Notes: generated from the sequence alone by a model not told the origin. A DNA stretch of 64,000 nt from Rossellomorea arthrocnemi (GCF_904424705.1 NZ_CAJGBF010000005.1:124001-188000); one strand, 5' to 3'; numbered from the stretch's first letter, positions 26,326 to 41,227 are shown. Made by a program: numbers and translations.

Positions 26326-26562
26326 TTATTCAAAGAAAACAGGCAAACTCTGAGACCAAAGGTAATAATCCAGTAAAAAACGGCTGACGGCTGACCCGAT
26401 CGCGATCGTTAGTAGGATATACAATAGTCTACCTTGAGCGACTCGATTCTTCTTCAGGAGCTTGTCTAGCTGAATGGCTTGCAGCGACCAAAACGTGATC
26501 CCGAATACAAACAGATGCACAAGCATACTGATCAGGGCCTGTTGACCAAAGCTTTCTACCAC
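26326..26562 (-). CDS. ywzB: DUF1146 membrane protein YwzB
   Basis: 78 residues starting at the GTG at 26562, because GGGGAG lies 8 bases upstream; an in-frame GTG at 26595 has no ribosome site. There are two transmembrane helices (about 8-28 and 40-60). The FGQQALISMLVHLF start and LQAIQLDKLLKK loop are the hallmarks of the YwzB/DUF1146 family found between the atp operon and ywmB-murAA. Function is unknown. Confidence 0.82.
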   Translation of the reverse strand: MVESFGQQALISMLVHLFVFGITFWSLQAIQLDKLLKKNRVAQGRLLYILLTIAIGSAVSRFLLDYYLWSQSLPVFFE

Positions 26563-26811
26563 TCTTCTCACTCCCCCTAAATCAATTTGACGCACAAAGA
26601 TTATTTTACCACATTATTCTGTAACAACCTATCCATTTTACAAAATTTTTAAGTTAGGTTTTGTGGTGAGATTTCTTGGAATTTTACCCCGTTGCCTAGG
26701 GTAGTATGAGTATATTCTTTTATACCATTTCTTTCGGGATGATGGTGAAGTAGAGTCTGCATTTTTTAACTATATGTAGGTTGGCACTCTGGGTAAAAGA
26801 AACCTGTTCAA

Positions 26812-26920
26812 AAGGTCCGTCCCTCCAAATCAACCAAAATTCAATCCGTTTTCGTCGATAATCGTGATGAATACTGATGTTTTAACAATCTCTTCTTTCT
26901 ATTGAAGAGGTCCGTCCCTC
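26812..26920 (-). repeat. Two direct copies of the dispersed 14-mer
   Basis: AAGGTCCGTCCCTC (26812-26825) and GAGGTCCGTCCCTC (26907-26920) are in the same orientation 95 bp apart. They lie in the 400-bp gap (26600-27000) that otherwise holds only a terminator. Confidence 0.85.
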
Positions 26921-26924
26921 AATA

Positions 26925-26960
26925 AAACCGCCCATTACAGGGGATTGTAATGGGCGGTTT
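26925..26960 (-). terminator. Terminator of the Gly/Lys-rich small gene
   Basis: AAACCGCCCATTACA and TGTAATGGGCGGTTT form a perfect 15-bp stem with a 6-base loop. It lies 40 bases past the stop at 27000 and could also work in the other direction. Confidence 0.85.
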
Positions 26961-26999
26961 TCTATTTGATGGGTGTTAACGGGGGATTAGGGTTGGGGA

Positions 27000-27230
27000 T
27001 TATTTCCCTTTACCTTTTCCTTTTCCTTTGCCACTTCGACTTTGTTTCAGGCATTCGTAATAGTAGCCCTGGCAGTTACAGTCTGCTTTTTTACCTTTGT
27101 TCTTTTGTTTGTCTTTACCGCCTTTAGCATTTTGTTGTCCCATTTGGTCTTCCATCATCCATTGGTATTCTCCATACTCTTTGCATTGCTGCCGACCTTT
27201 GCCTTTCCCCTGTCCTCTTTTCGAACTCAT
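27000..27230 (-). CDS. Small basic Gly-Lys-rich protein
   Basis: 76 residues, behind a very strong AAAGGAGG site. Both ends are Gly-Lys repeats (RGQGKGKGR near the start, GKGKGKGKGK at the end). The middle is Gln/Tyr/Met-rich with four or so Cys (CKEYGEY, DCNCQGYYYEC). The composition resembles small spore-coat or DNA-associated basic proteins. It is divergent from the CotB-like gene, so a late sporulation role is plausible but unproven. Confidence 0.65.
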   Translation of the reverse strand: MSSKRGQGKGKGRQQCKEYGEYQWMMEDQMGQQNAKGGKDKQKNKGKKADCNCQGYYYECLKQSRSGKGKGKGKGK

Positions 27231-27515
27231 TTTTCATCCTCCTTTTATTCTTTACTTTAGTTTACGTTTCAAGGTGGTTTAGCGTACGGGTTGTCCCGCC
27301 TATTTTTCAGCCCTTTTACTATCGGCATGGGATATGTTCTTTCTGTATTCATTCTCATACCAGCCATTACTGACATTTCACCTGTGAATTTGCTGCCCCT
27401 ATTGCATCCGTTTTGCAACTAGTCCACCAAAAAGGGCTCCTGTAATAGTACGGTATCACGGCATGTCACATATACATAAAGTGAAAACGTTTATATACAA
27501 CTGGAGGGAACAGGT
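27231..27515. other. Divergent promoter region of the coat cassette
   Basis: 285 bp between two divergent genes. ACGGCATGTCACATATACATA near 27455 includes CATA-type words reminiscent of sigma-K -10 elements, 60 bases before the CotB-like start. This is only a weak match. Confidence 0.3.
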
Positions 27516-27977
27516 ATGAATAAAGAATTAATGTCTTCACTAGTCGGGAAGGTTGTCAAGGTGAATCGCGGCGGCCCTGAATCTCGTACCGGAAAGCTTT
27601 TGTACGGAGGGGACGATCACTTTGCTCTATTAACTGAAAAGGATGGTGTGATTTACTTCAACTCATCACATGTTAAGAGCATTTCACAAAACATCAAGTC
27701 CGGTTTGCCGTTTAAAAGTGAGGAGCTTTCAGAAGAAGGTTTGGAGTTTATGAAAGAGGACACATTTGGAGCATTACTCACCAGCTTGAAATATCAGTGG
27801 GTCAGCATCAACCGCGGTGGTCCCGAAAAGCTTGAGGGAATCCTTGAGAATTCCAATGATGATTTTGTCACGTTGGTATTGAATGAAGAGGTAGTCCGCC
27901 TTGCTGCGTTCCATGTCAAGAGCATCAGCTACGGCGTGAAAGCCAAAAAAGAAGAGAAAACGGAAGAAGAGAAGTAA
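27516..27977 (+). CDS. Spore coat protein CotB-like
   Basis: 153 residues with two Sm-like beta repeats. The first is GKVVKVNRGGPESRTGKLLYGGDD through VIYFNSSHVKSIS (about 10-57); the second is YQWVSINRGGPEKLEGIL through FHVKSISYG (about 93-143). The RGGPE and HVKSIS blocks are those of B. subtilis CotB, but the Ser/Lys-rich tail is missing and only a short Glu/Lys tail remains. CotB is an outer coat protein. AACTGGAGG precedes the ATG. The neighbourhood with ArsB-like and YwrJ-like genes matches the B. subtilis cotB-ywrK-ywrJ region. Confidence 0.85.
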   Translation: MNKELMSSLVGKVVKVNRGGPESRTGKLLYGGDDHFALLTEKDGVIYFNSSHVKSISQNIKSGLPFKSEELSEEGLEFMKEDTFGALLTSLKYQWVSINRGGPEKLEGILENSNDDFVTLVLNEEVVRLAAFHVKSISYGVKAKKEEKTEEEK

Positions 27978-28005
27978 TCTTCTCTATAAGGAAAGGAGAA
28001 TAATA

Positions 28006-28665
28006 ATGAGTAATTTCAACGATTCATTAAAAGGGTTAACAGGGCATCTAATCAATATTACTCTAAATGACGGCACAAAGCTGTCAGGTCAATTAGCGGA
28101 GGTCAGTACGGATTTCTTGACCGTCTACTCCAATGAAAACGAAACATTGTATTACCCTATTTCACAAATTCAGTCAGTAACGAAGAACTCTAAATATGCA
28201 GAAGCATTGCCCATTACAGATGATCATCTGAAGGGTGAAAAAATGTCGGATGTATTGTCTCAAAGCCTACTCAGCTGGGTTATCATCAACGGATCAGGAA
28301 AAGCTTCCTATTCAGGGGTTCTTTCAGCAGTGGAAGAAGACCACATCGTGTTGACCCAAGGGAAAGACAGGATTTACCTTAAGCATTCTTCTGTTCTAAA
28401 CATTTATGATGGGACCAATAAAACAACTTCAGATGATACAAACAATTCATCCAATAAAGACAATTCTTCACAAAAACAAGACTCTTCTCAGAAGCAGGAT
28501 TCGTCGGATACAAGCAAAGATTCAACTACTCAGCAAAGTTCTAAAAACCAATCTTCTAACAAATCGTCCAAAAAAAATACGTATAAAAAACAAAAGCCTG
28601 CCTTTTATTTCGATGAACTTGAAGGGGTAAAATCTAATTCTTCTAAGAAAACATCCTCTAAGTAA
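28006..28665 (+). CDS. CotB-like coat protein with Ser/Gln/Lys-rich tail
   Basis: 219 residues. There are two diverged Sm-like repeats: GHLINITLNDGTKLSGQLA to ISQIQSV (residues 12-63), and LSWVIINGSGKASYSGVL to HSSVLNIY (near 87-135). From about 140 the protein is low complexity, Ser, Lys, Asn, Gln and Thr (SSQKQDSSQKQDSSD-like), ending in FYFDELEGVKS and KKTSSK. This tail resembles the CotB C-terminal region, which is heavily phosphorylated in B. subtilis. It starts 28 bases after the first CotB-like gene with AAAGGAG, so they form an operon. Together the two resemble a split, rearranged CotB. Confidence 0.75.
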   Translation: MSNFNDSLKGLTGHLINITLNDGTKLSGQLAEVSTDFLTVYSNENETLYYPISQIQSVTKNSKYAEALPITDDHLKGEKMSDVLSQSLLSWVIINGSGKASYSGVLSAVEEDHIVLTQGKDRIYLKHSSVLNIYDGTNKTTSDDTNNSSNKDNSSQKQDSSQKQDSSDTSKDSTTQQSSKNQSSNKSSKKNTYKKQKPAFYFDELEGVKSNSSKKTSSK

Positions 28666-28728
28666 AAACGTCAGAATCTGAGTAAAAGTTGGTCAAAATG
28701 AATAAAGCAGGCTTTGATAATCATGAAA

Positions 28729-28782
28729 AATCTCAGCATCTTCCTTGATTGGCACTTTTCACTTGAAGAAGATGCTGGGATT
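28729..28782 (+). terminator. Long hairpin after the second CotB-like gene
   Basis: AATCTCAGCATCTTC and GAAGATGCTGGGATT pair at 14 of 15 positions across a 24-base loop. No long T-tract follows, so termination would be weak; it could be a partial terminator or an RNA stabiliser before the transporter genes. Confidence 0.55.
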
Positions 28783-28826
28783 ATTCACAAAGAATTGTGT
28801 ATAGAGATTTGAAAGGAGGATTTATC

Positions 28827-28985
28827 TTGTTTTTGATCATCTATTTTATCCTTTTAGGAAGTATATTTCATCTCCTATTTATTAAACCCGCTGTTTCTAA
28901 AAAGGTGGACAAACAACCATTCGTGCAGCACTTAGATGCTTCCCCTTCCTCTATTATAAATGAGGCGAAACCACATGCCAGATAG
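28827..28985 (+). CDS. Small single-span membrane protein
   Basis: 52 residues from a TTG start, with AAAGGAGG 7 bases upstream, a strong site that decides the start. Residues 1-20 form one transmembrane helix (FLIIYFILLGSIFHLLFI), followed by a basic then polar tail. Its stop overlaps the ArsB-like gene by 11 bases, suggesting coupled translation. I do not recognise a family. Confidence 0.6.
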   Translation: MFLIIYFILLGSIFHLLFIKPAVSKKVDKQPFVQHLDASPSSIINEAKPHAR

Positions 28986-30327
28986 TATGTTTTGGTTTAT
29001 GACGATCATTTTCTCCCTCACCATCATCGTCATGTTATGGCGGCCGTTCGGGATCAACGAAACCATCCCCACATCCATCGGGGCGGCAATCGTACTCCTT
29101 TTAGGAATTGTTCCCTTCAGTGATGTGTTTAAAATCGTCGACATCGTGAGCGGAGCAGCCCTAACGATTTTATCGACGATCATGATGTCCATCGTCCTAG
29201 AGAGTATCGGATTCTTTCGGATCGTTGCCATCAATATCGTCAACAGATCGAGGGGTTCAGGTCTCAGGCTTTATATCTATGTGATGACCTTATGTTTTAT
29301 GATGACCATGTTCTTTAATAACGACGGCAGCATCCTTATCACCACTCCGATCATCATTCATATGACATCTTTATTGAAGCTCAAGAACCAGCAGAAAATC
29401 CCTTACCTTTTATCAGGTGCCCTCATTGCAACCGCAGCCAGTGCACCGATCGCCGTCAGTAATATTTCAAACCTGATTGCCCTGAAAATTGTCGGCCTCA
29501 CCTTGCAGGACTACGTCCAGATGATGTTTGTGCCTTCCATGATCGCGATCATCGTCATTGCCTATCTGCTCTACCTCTACTTCCGGAAATCAATCCCGAA
29601 AAAAATCCTGGATGTCTCGATCAAATGGAAAAAAGATGCCCAAGCCTACTCCTACTCTCACCCTCTTACCTCTAATGAACATGAGAAAGAAATTGACTGG
29701 ACCCTGATTAAATACTGTTTGATAATTGTCGTTCTGACCCGGGCAGCCTTTTTTGCCCTTACTCCGTTTGGAATATCACTTGAAATCATTGGTCTTGTCG
29801 GGGCAGGTATCCTGATTCTGCTACGATATAGTCGCACGAAGATGGGAGTCTTGGATATCATCAAAAAGACACCTTGGCATGTACTGCTTTTCGCTTTTAA
29901 TATGTACGTGCTGGTTTATGGATTGAAAAATGTGGGATTAAGCGACTTTATTGTCGATCAATTCAGGGATTATATTGTTGGTCAACCTCTAAATGCCAGT
30001 TTGATTATGGGAATCTTCCTCACCGTGATATCCAATCTCTTTAACAATCTGCCGGCGGTAATGATCGGAACCTTATCCATTACTGAAATGGGACTGGACC
30101 CTCACATTTTGCAAATTGCCTATTTAGCCAATGTGTTGGGCAGTGACATTGGTGCTTTGTTAACACCTGTGGGAACCCTTGCCACGATGATCTGGATGTT
30201 CATCTTAAAGACCCATGGAATCAAAATATCCTGGAGCCAATACTTGCGTGTGACCATTATCGTGGTCCCAATAGGTCTATTAATCGGATTATATAGTTTG
30301 TATCTGTGGATCGAGTGGTTATTTTAA
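28975..30327 (+). CDS. ywrK: ArsB/NhaD-type transporter, YwrK-like
   Basis: 450 residues from the ATG at 28975 (GAGGCG 7 bases upstream); a second in-frame ATG at 28960 lacks a site. There are about 11 transmembrane helices. Ion-transporter superfamily features include MTMFFNNDGSILITTPI near 110, SNISNLIALKIVG near 163 and SNLFNNLPAVMIG near 345, with GSDIGALLTPVGTLAT near 393. ArsB-family proteins export arsenite; the B. subtilis orthologue ywrK sits in the cotB region and its substrate is unproven. There is no arsR or arsC here, so I would not infer arsenic resistance. Confidence 0.85.
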   Translation: MPDSMFWFMTIIFSLTIIVMLWRPFGINETIPTSIGAAIVLLLGIVPFSDVFKIVDIVSGAALTILSTIMMSIVLESIGFFRIVAINIVNRSRGSGLRLYIYVMTLCFMMTMFFNNDGSILITTPIIIHMTSLLKLKNQQKIPYLLSGALIATAASAPIAVSNISNLIALKIVGLTLQDYVQMMFVPSMIAIIVIAYLLYLYFRKSIPKKILDVSIKWKKDAQAYSYSHPLTSNEHEKEIDWTLIKYCLIIVVLTRAAFFALTPFGISLEIIGLVGAGILILLRYSRTKMGVLDIIKKTPWHVLLFAFNMYVLVYGLKNVGLSDFIVDQFRDYIVGQPLNASLIMGIFLTVISNLFNNLPAVMIGTLSITEMGLDPHILQIAYLANVLGSDIGALLTPVGTLATMIWMFILKTHGIKISWSQYLRVTIIVVPIGLLIGLYSLYLWIEWLF

Positions 30328-30344
30328 ATGAGAAAGGAGTATCA

Positions 30345-31022
30345 ATGCGAATGAAAAATGTTTATTCTATATTTACCGGAGAAGCGGTCATCATCGAACT
30401 GACTGGGAAGAAAATCATCAATGGATATTTGATCGAGGTGGGCAGCGAGGTCGTGATTGTTTATAACGGAGACGACTATATTTATATTTCTTCTTCTCAT
30501 ATTAAAAATATGTCGATTGTATCGAAAGAATCCATCGGGATCAATGAACCCTCTACCAGTCCCCAACTCGAACAGGAAGATCAATTATCCCTGCGAAAAA
30601 TCCTTACAACAGCCAAGGGAGTCTTCCTTGAAATCTACACAATGGGCAATCAACCCATTCATGGCTATATTACAGGGATCATGAACAATTACTTCGCCTT
30701 CTATTCCCCTGTTTATAAAACGATGTACATCTCCCTGCAGCATTTAAAATGGCTAGTCCCATACTCAACCAATCTCTCTCCGTACCGCCTGGCGAAAGAG
30801 AACCTGCCCGTCAACCCTTCAAGTTCCATCACACTGGCGAGAAGCTTCGAGGTTCAGCTCGAAAAACTATGTGGCTATCTGGTTGTACTGAATCTTGGTG
30901 TCAACGAAGAATTAATAGGTAAAATCGAAAGAGTAGAAGATAATATTATCGAAATGATCACAGCCAAAGGAGAATCCCTCTACTTGAATATGCAGCACGT
31001 TCAAACCGTCCATTTGCCATAA
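30345..31022 (+). CDS. ywrJ: DUF2642 / YwrJ-like spore-associated protein
   Basis: 225 residues from the ATG at 30345 behind GAAAGGAG. It contains three Sm-like repeats ending in SSSHIKNMSI (about 55), LQHLKWLVP (about 140) and NMQHVQTVHL (about 220), the same unit as in the two CotB-like proteins. By length and position beside ywrK it matches B. subtilis YwrJ. It probably belongs to the coat, but nothing in the sequence proves it. Confidence 0.75.
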   Translation: MRMKNVYSIFTGEAVIIELTGKKIINGYLIEVGSEVVIVYNGDDYIYISSSHIKNMSIVSKESIGINEPSTSPQLEQEDQLSLRKILTTAKGVFLEIYTMGNQPIHGYITGIMNNYFAFYSPVYKTMYISLQHLKWLVPYSTNLSPYRLAKENLPVNPSSSITLARSFEVQLEKLCGYLVVLNLGVNEELIGKIERVEDNIIEMITAKGESLYLNMQHVQTVHLP

Positions 31023-31025
31023 AAA

Positions 31026-31054
31026 AAACCACCTTTCACAAGGAAAGGTGGTTT
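31026..31054. terminator. Bidirectional terminator between ywrJ and the atp operon
   Basis: AACCACCTTTC and GAAAGGTGGTT pair around ACAAG with an A-run left and a T-rich stretch right. It ends both the coat cassette and the atp operon. Confidence 0.9.
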
Positions 31055-31062
31055 CTTCATAA

Positions 31063-31485
<423 letters not shown>

Positions 31486-31489
31486 CTAA

Positions 31490-32908
<1,419 letters not shown>

Positions 32909-32964
32909 CTAGCTTTTGACAAAAACTTTATAAAGTATAAACGGTTTTTACAACCGTTAGAGTT

Positions 32965-33828
<864 letters not shown>

Positions 33829-33896
33829 TCACCACCCTTTACATATTGTCAGACATAGGGAGAGGGGCGTAAAGCCCTTAGCTCCTCTATGATTCA

Positions 33897-35417
<1,521 letters not shown>

Positions 35418-35432
35418 TCATTTATACGAAAG

Positions 35433-36562
<1,130 letters not shown>

Positions 36563-36580
36563 CTATTCTTTAGTACATAG

Positions 36581-36619
36581 GAATGGCGAAGATAATCGTC
36601 AAGACGAACTTCGCCATTC
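36581..36619 (-). other. Intercistronic stem-loop between atpE and atpF
   Basis: GAATGGCGAAG and CTTCGCCATTC form a perfect 11-bp stem around 17 bases, just after the atpE stop, without a U-tract. Such a hairpin could stabilise the 3' end of the highly expressed atpE message or set differential expression; this is inference. Confidence 0.7.
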
Positions 36620-36634
36620 AACCTGTCCGTTTTA

Positions 36635-36862
<228 letters not shown>

Positions 36863-36924
36863 TTAATGTATAAGAAAAATATTTTTTACATATATGTTTG
36901 TCCACCGTAATGAACAGGTATATA

Positions 36925-37644
<720 letters not shown>

Positions 37645-37660
37645 TCACCTCTCTTCCCCG

Positions 37661-38035
37661 CTATTTATTAGTTTTGAAACTGCTGAAAAAATAATCTATC
37701 ATAATGACAATATAGGTCGTCATTAATCCAATAATAAGACTTAGGAGATGAAATGTTTCTGGAAATCGTGTGGCAATGATGACTCCAAGGGCGGCTGCGG
37801 CCATACGGGAAGTGGTACCCAGTGATCTCACTTTTTTCCCTTCTACCACGGCGTCCCCGAACTTCGAGACCCGCTTGGTCATGCCCCAGTGCATATAAAG
37901 ACTTAGAACTGTCCCTAAAATTAACCCTAAGAATACTGATTTGTGGGTGGTGACTCCCCAACCCAGGACGAAAATAGAAAGCACATAAATTATGTATTTC
38001 CGCTGTCTATTAAACATTTGATGGAGTTCCGGCAT
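37661..38035 (-). CDS. atpI: ATP synthase subunit I
   Basis: 124 residues with four predicted transmembrane helices; the start MPELHQMFNRQRKYIIYVL and GVIIATRFPETFHLLS fit the Bacillus AtpI family. AtpI assists c-ring assembly in some species. It lies 22 bases before atpB. Confidence 0.9.
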   Translation of the reverse strand: MPELHQMFNRQRKYIIYVLSIFVLGWGVTTHKSVFLGLILGTVLSLYMHWGMTKRVSKFGDAVVEGKKVRSLGTTSRMAAAALGVIIATRFPETFHLLSLIIGLMTTYIVIMIDYFFSSFKTNK

Positions 38036-38041
38036 ATCTTA

Positions 38042-38263
38042 TTATTCTCCTAAGAAGAAATGTCGTACTGTTCGAAGCATCGCATAAATTCCTGCGGCGA
38101 GACCGAGGAAAAGTCCGATGATTAAAAAGAGTGGTGCTGAATCAACCTGCTGATCCATCCATCTTCCCAGGAAAATCCCTATTAAGATAGACCCAACAAG
38201 CTGTGCCAAAATGGCCGAATAAATGGCCATTGCTTTATATGGGCTTTCGTTTTTTTGACCCAT
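38042..38263 (-). CDS. AtpZ/AtpI-family small membrane protein
   Basis: 73 residues with two transmembrane helices and the AtpZ-type blocks GIFLGRWMDQQ and LFLGLAAGIYAMLR. First gene of the atp operon, 6 bases before atpI. Work on alkaliphilic Bacillus linked AtpZ-AtpI to magnesium uptake and ATPase stability; not shown here. Confidence 0.85.
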   Translation of the reverse strand: MGQKNESPYKAMAIYSAILAQLVGSILIGIFLGRWMDQQVDSAPLFLIIGLFLGLAAGIYAMLRTVRHFFLGE

Positions 38264-38484
38264 TTCAACCCATCCTATTCAAACGAAATTTGAACACGAG
38301 GCAAGCATTTCAGACATGATGCAAAACCGATTACATAAGGCTTTTTCCGTTGTGAAAACCTTATCATTTTACATCCTTTGTAAGCATACAATAGGGCTTA
38401 ATCTATGTCAATGCGTTCAAGTTAAAAAGTTCACAACCTATCCACGCGTTTCCAGATTGTTCACATTTTCAACACATTTACAAG

Positions 38485-38986
38485 AAAAGCGGAGGCGGGT
38501 TGGTTAGACCCGACAAGCACAACTGGGAAATCCCTAAAGGCGCTCTTTGCCTTTTGGGATTTTTCAGTTGTGACCTCGAGGGACTAACCGCCGGAGCTGG
38601 ACATGTCGAAAAGCGGAGGGGGCTCGTTCTGGGGCGACAAGCATAAGGCGAGTCGACCGGAAAGGCGCTCTTTGCCTTTTTGGTCGGCTTGACTTATGAC
38701 CTCGAGCCCCAAGCCCCCGGAGCTGGACATCGCGAAAAGCGGAGCCGACTGCTCAGGCCCGACAAGCATAAGATGAATATGCCGGAAAGGCGTTTTTTTG
38801 CCTTTTTGGCATATTTAGCTTATGACCTCGAGGGACTAGGAGGCGTAGCTGGACATGTCGAAAAGCGGAGGGGGGTTGGCTAGGCCCGACAAGCATATGA
38901 TGAATGGACTGGAAAGGCGTCCTTTGCCTTTTTAGTCCATTTATCATATGCCCACGAGCCTCTACCCGCCGGAGACAACCCGAAGA
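38485..38986. repeat. Four-copy tandem array of a ~125-bp hairpin element
   Basis: Units begin AAAAGCGGAG at 38485, 38609, 38735 and 38861 (124, 126, 126 bp steps). Each has a conserved GACAAGCA, an apical AAAGGCG...TTTGCCTTTT hairpin, and CGAG near the right end, closing with a GGAGCTGGACA-like end. The middle stem differs in each copy yet pairs: AATATGCC/GGCATATT in copy 3, AATGGACT/AGTCCATT in copy 4, CACAACTG/CAGTTGTG in copy 1. No gene lies in 38264-39206. Short open frames across it are repeat artefacts. Confidence 0.9.
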
Positions 38987-39156
38987 GCTGACCAACACCC
39001 GACCACGAAACCCCGCAAACCCATAAAATATATAAACAATTACATAGTGCCTACTTCACATGCCCCTCCATTATATAGAATATTCCCTTATTGAGTAACC
39101 CTTGAATTTAATGTAAATACTTCCAACTGTATTAGCTTAGTCTCTTGGTAAAAAAC

Positions 39157-39198
39157 AAAGGTCCGTCCCTCAATAAATTGTAAGAGGGACGGACCTTT
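39157..39198 (-). terminator. mnaA terminator built from two inverted 14-mer motifs
   Basis: AAAGGTCCGTCCCTC (39157-39171) and GAGGGACGGACCTTT (39184-39198) pair perfectly over 15 bp around AATAAATTGTAA, just beyond the mnaA stop, and AAAAAC on the left reads as a U-tract. Confidence 0.8.
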
Positions 39199-39206
39199 AC
39201 TTAGTT

Positions 39207-40361
39207 TCATTCGTTTGGATCGAAGGATTTTGGACGTTCATCCAGGTGGCCGAAGTGGTAGCGGATCGCTTGGGTGATTCGGTAGGATGCCTGTCCATCT
39301 CCATATGGATTTGTTGCCTTTGACATTTTGCTGTGTGCTTTTGGATTTGTCAGAAGTTCCTTTGCAAGCTTGTAAATGTTTTCTTCTTCGTTACCTGCAA
39401 GCTTCAATGTTCCAGCTTCAATTCCTTCTGGACGCTCCGTTGTATCACGCAGAACCAGGACGGGAACACCCAGTGAAGGAGCTTCTTCCTGAACGCCACC
39501 GGAATCCGTCAGAATCAGATGGGCACGAGAAGCGAAGTTATGGAAGTCGATGACATCCAGTGGTTCGATCAGGTGAATGCGCTTGTCATCTCCAAGTACT
39601 TCATCTGCCACTTCACGAACGGCCGGGTTCAAGTGAACCGGATAGACAACCTGAATGTCATCGTGTTCTTCTACTAATCGTTTGATCGCACGGAACATGT
39701 TACGCATGGGTTGGCCAAGGTTTTCACGTCGATGAGCCGTTAATAGAACTAACCGATCATCACCAAGCTGCTCCAATACTTTATGATGATACTCGTCTTT
39801 TACAGTCGTTTTTAAGGCATCGATCGCAGTATTTCCAGTAATGAAAATACCCTCTTCTTTTTTGTTTTCATTCAGAAGATTCTCAGATGATTTTTCAGTA
39901 GGAGCAAAATGAAGATCCGCCATGACACCTGTCAGCTGACGATTCATTTCCTCCGGGAATGGGGAAAATTTGTTCCACGTTCTTAAACCGGCTTCTACGT
40001 GACCAACTGAGATTTGGTTATAATAGGCTGCAAGACTGGCAACGAACGTTGTCGTTGTATCACCATGAACAAGGACAATATCCGGCTTCGCTTCTTTCAT
40101 TACCTTGTCTAGACCTTCTAATCCACGTGTCGTTACATCAATTAATGTTTGGCGGTCCTTCATGATGTTCAGGTCATAATCAGGTGTGATATCAAAGATG
40201 TTTAAAACCTGGTCCAACATTTCACGATGCTGGGCTGTTACTGCCACAATCGTTTCAAAGCTTTCCGGATATTTTTTCAATTCAAGAACAAGGGGAGCCA
40301 TCTTGATGGCTTCCGGTCTTGTTCCAAAAATCGTCATTACCTTGATTGGATTCTTCATCAT
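39207..40361 (-). CDS. mnaA: UDP-N-acetylglucosamine 2-epimerase
   Basis: 384 residues. Family motifs: FGTRPEAIKMAPLVLEL at the start, GHVEAGLRTWNKFSPFPEE near 95, TAHRRENLGQPMRN near 210 and TDSGGVQEEAPSLGVP near 290. It interconverts UDP-GlcNAc and UDP-ManNAc for wall teichoic acid linkage units. It lies 15 bases downstream of upp and may be co-transcribed. Either of two adjacent ATGs (40361, 40358) could start it. Confidence 0.95.
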   Translation of the reverse strand: MMKNPIKVMTIFGTRPEAIKMAPLVLELKKYPESFETIVAVTAQHREMLDQVLNIFDITPDYDLNIMKDRQTLIDVTTRGLEGLDKVMKEAKPDIVLVHGDTTTTFVASLAAYYNQISVGHVEAGLRTWNKFSPFPEEMNRQLTGVMADLHFAPTEKSSENLLNENKKEEGIFITGNTAIDALKTTVKDEYHHKVLEQLGDDRLVLLTAHRRENLGQPMRNMFRAIKRLVEEHDDIQVVYPVHLNPAVREVADEVLGDDKRIHLIEPLDVIDFHNFASRAHLILTDSGGVQEEAPSLGVPVLVLRDTTERPEGIEAGTLKLAGNEEENIYKLAKELLTNPKAHSKMSKATNPYGDGQASYRITQAIRYHFGHLDERPKSFDPNE

Positions 40362-40376
40362 TTCGCCCTGCCTTTC

Positions 40377-41006
40377 TTATTTCGTTCCGTACAAACGATC
40401 TCCCGCATCCCCTAGACCAGGAACGATGTAGCCTTTTTCATTCAGCTTCTCATCAAGAGCTGCGATGAAGATATCCACATCAGGGTGTGCTTCTTTGATG
40501 GCGTCTACCCCTTCAGGACAAGCCACGAGGCACATGAACTTGATGCTTACGGCACCGCGCTTTTTCAATGAGTTGATTGCTTCAACGGCAGATCCGCCCG
40601 TTGCAAGCATCGGATCAACCAGGATGAAGTCACGCTCTTCCACATCACTCGGAAGCTTCACGTAATATTCAATCGGTTTAAGAGTCTCAGGGTCACGGTA
40701 TAACCCAACATGTCCCACTTTCGCAGCCGGGATCAATTTAAGGATTCCATCGACCATTCCAAGTCCGGCCCGTAAAATCGGCACAATCCCTAATTTTTTT
40801 CCTGCAAGGGTTTTTGCTTTAGCGTTACTTACCGGCGTTTCAACGTCAATATCCTCCAGTGGTAAATCACGGGTAATTTCAAAGGCCATTAATGTTGCAA
40901 CCTCGTCTACAAGCTCACGAAATTCCTTTGTTCCAGTTTCTTTATCACGGATAAACGTCAATTTGTGTTGGATCAACGGATGATCAAATACATATACTTT
41001 GCCCAT
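40377..41006 (-). CDS. upp: Uracil phosphoribosyltransferase
   Basis: 209 residues from the ATG at 41006 ([16 protein letters not shown]), behind AAAGGAGAGAG; this gives the usual family length. The PRPP-binding motif [14 protein letters not shown] is near residue 130, and the uracil-binding [17 protein letters not shown] at the C-terminus. It salvages uracil to UMP. No PyrR-type attenuator is visible upstream. Confidence 0.96.
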   Translation of the reverse strand: MGKVYVFDHPLIQHKLTFIRDKETGTKEFRELVDEVATLMAFEITRDLPLEDIDVETPVSNAKAKTLAGKKLGIVPILRAGLGMVDGILKLIPAAKVGHVGLYRDPETLKPIEYYVKLPSDVEERDFILVDPMLATGGSAVEAINSLKKRGAVSIKFMCLVACPEGVDAIKEAHPDVDIFIAALDEKLNEKGYIVPGLGDAGDRLYGTK

Positions 41007-41227
41007 TCGACTCTCTCCTTTAAATTCAATTTTATGTAAAAATGGTATGTCCACTTCATTTACACCTCAGACTATTGTACATAAAAGACAATTTAAGAGC
41101 AACATGAGTTAGGAAGTGTAATGGAATCGTTAGAATTGAGAAGATTGAGGTGGAATTAATCCCTGAGAAGAGGTTTTTGTTATTTTGACTGGGTGAGTGA
41201 AGACCATGAGGCCTGGGACGGAGGTGA

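Noticed and set aside
28975-30327. Arsenic-resistance operon
   Set aside because: ArsB-like transporter only; no arsR, arsC or arsA. Neighbours are coat genes.
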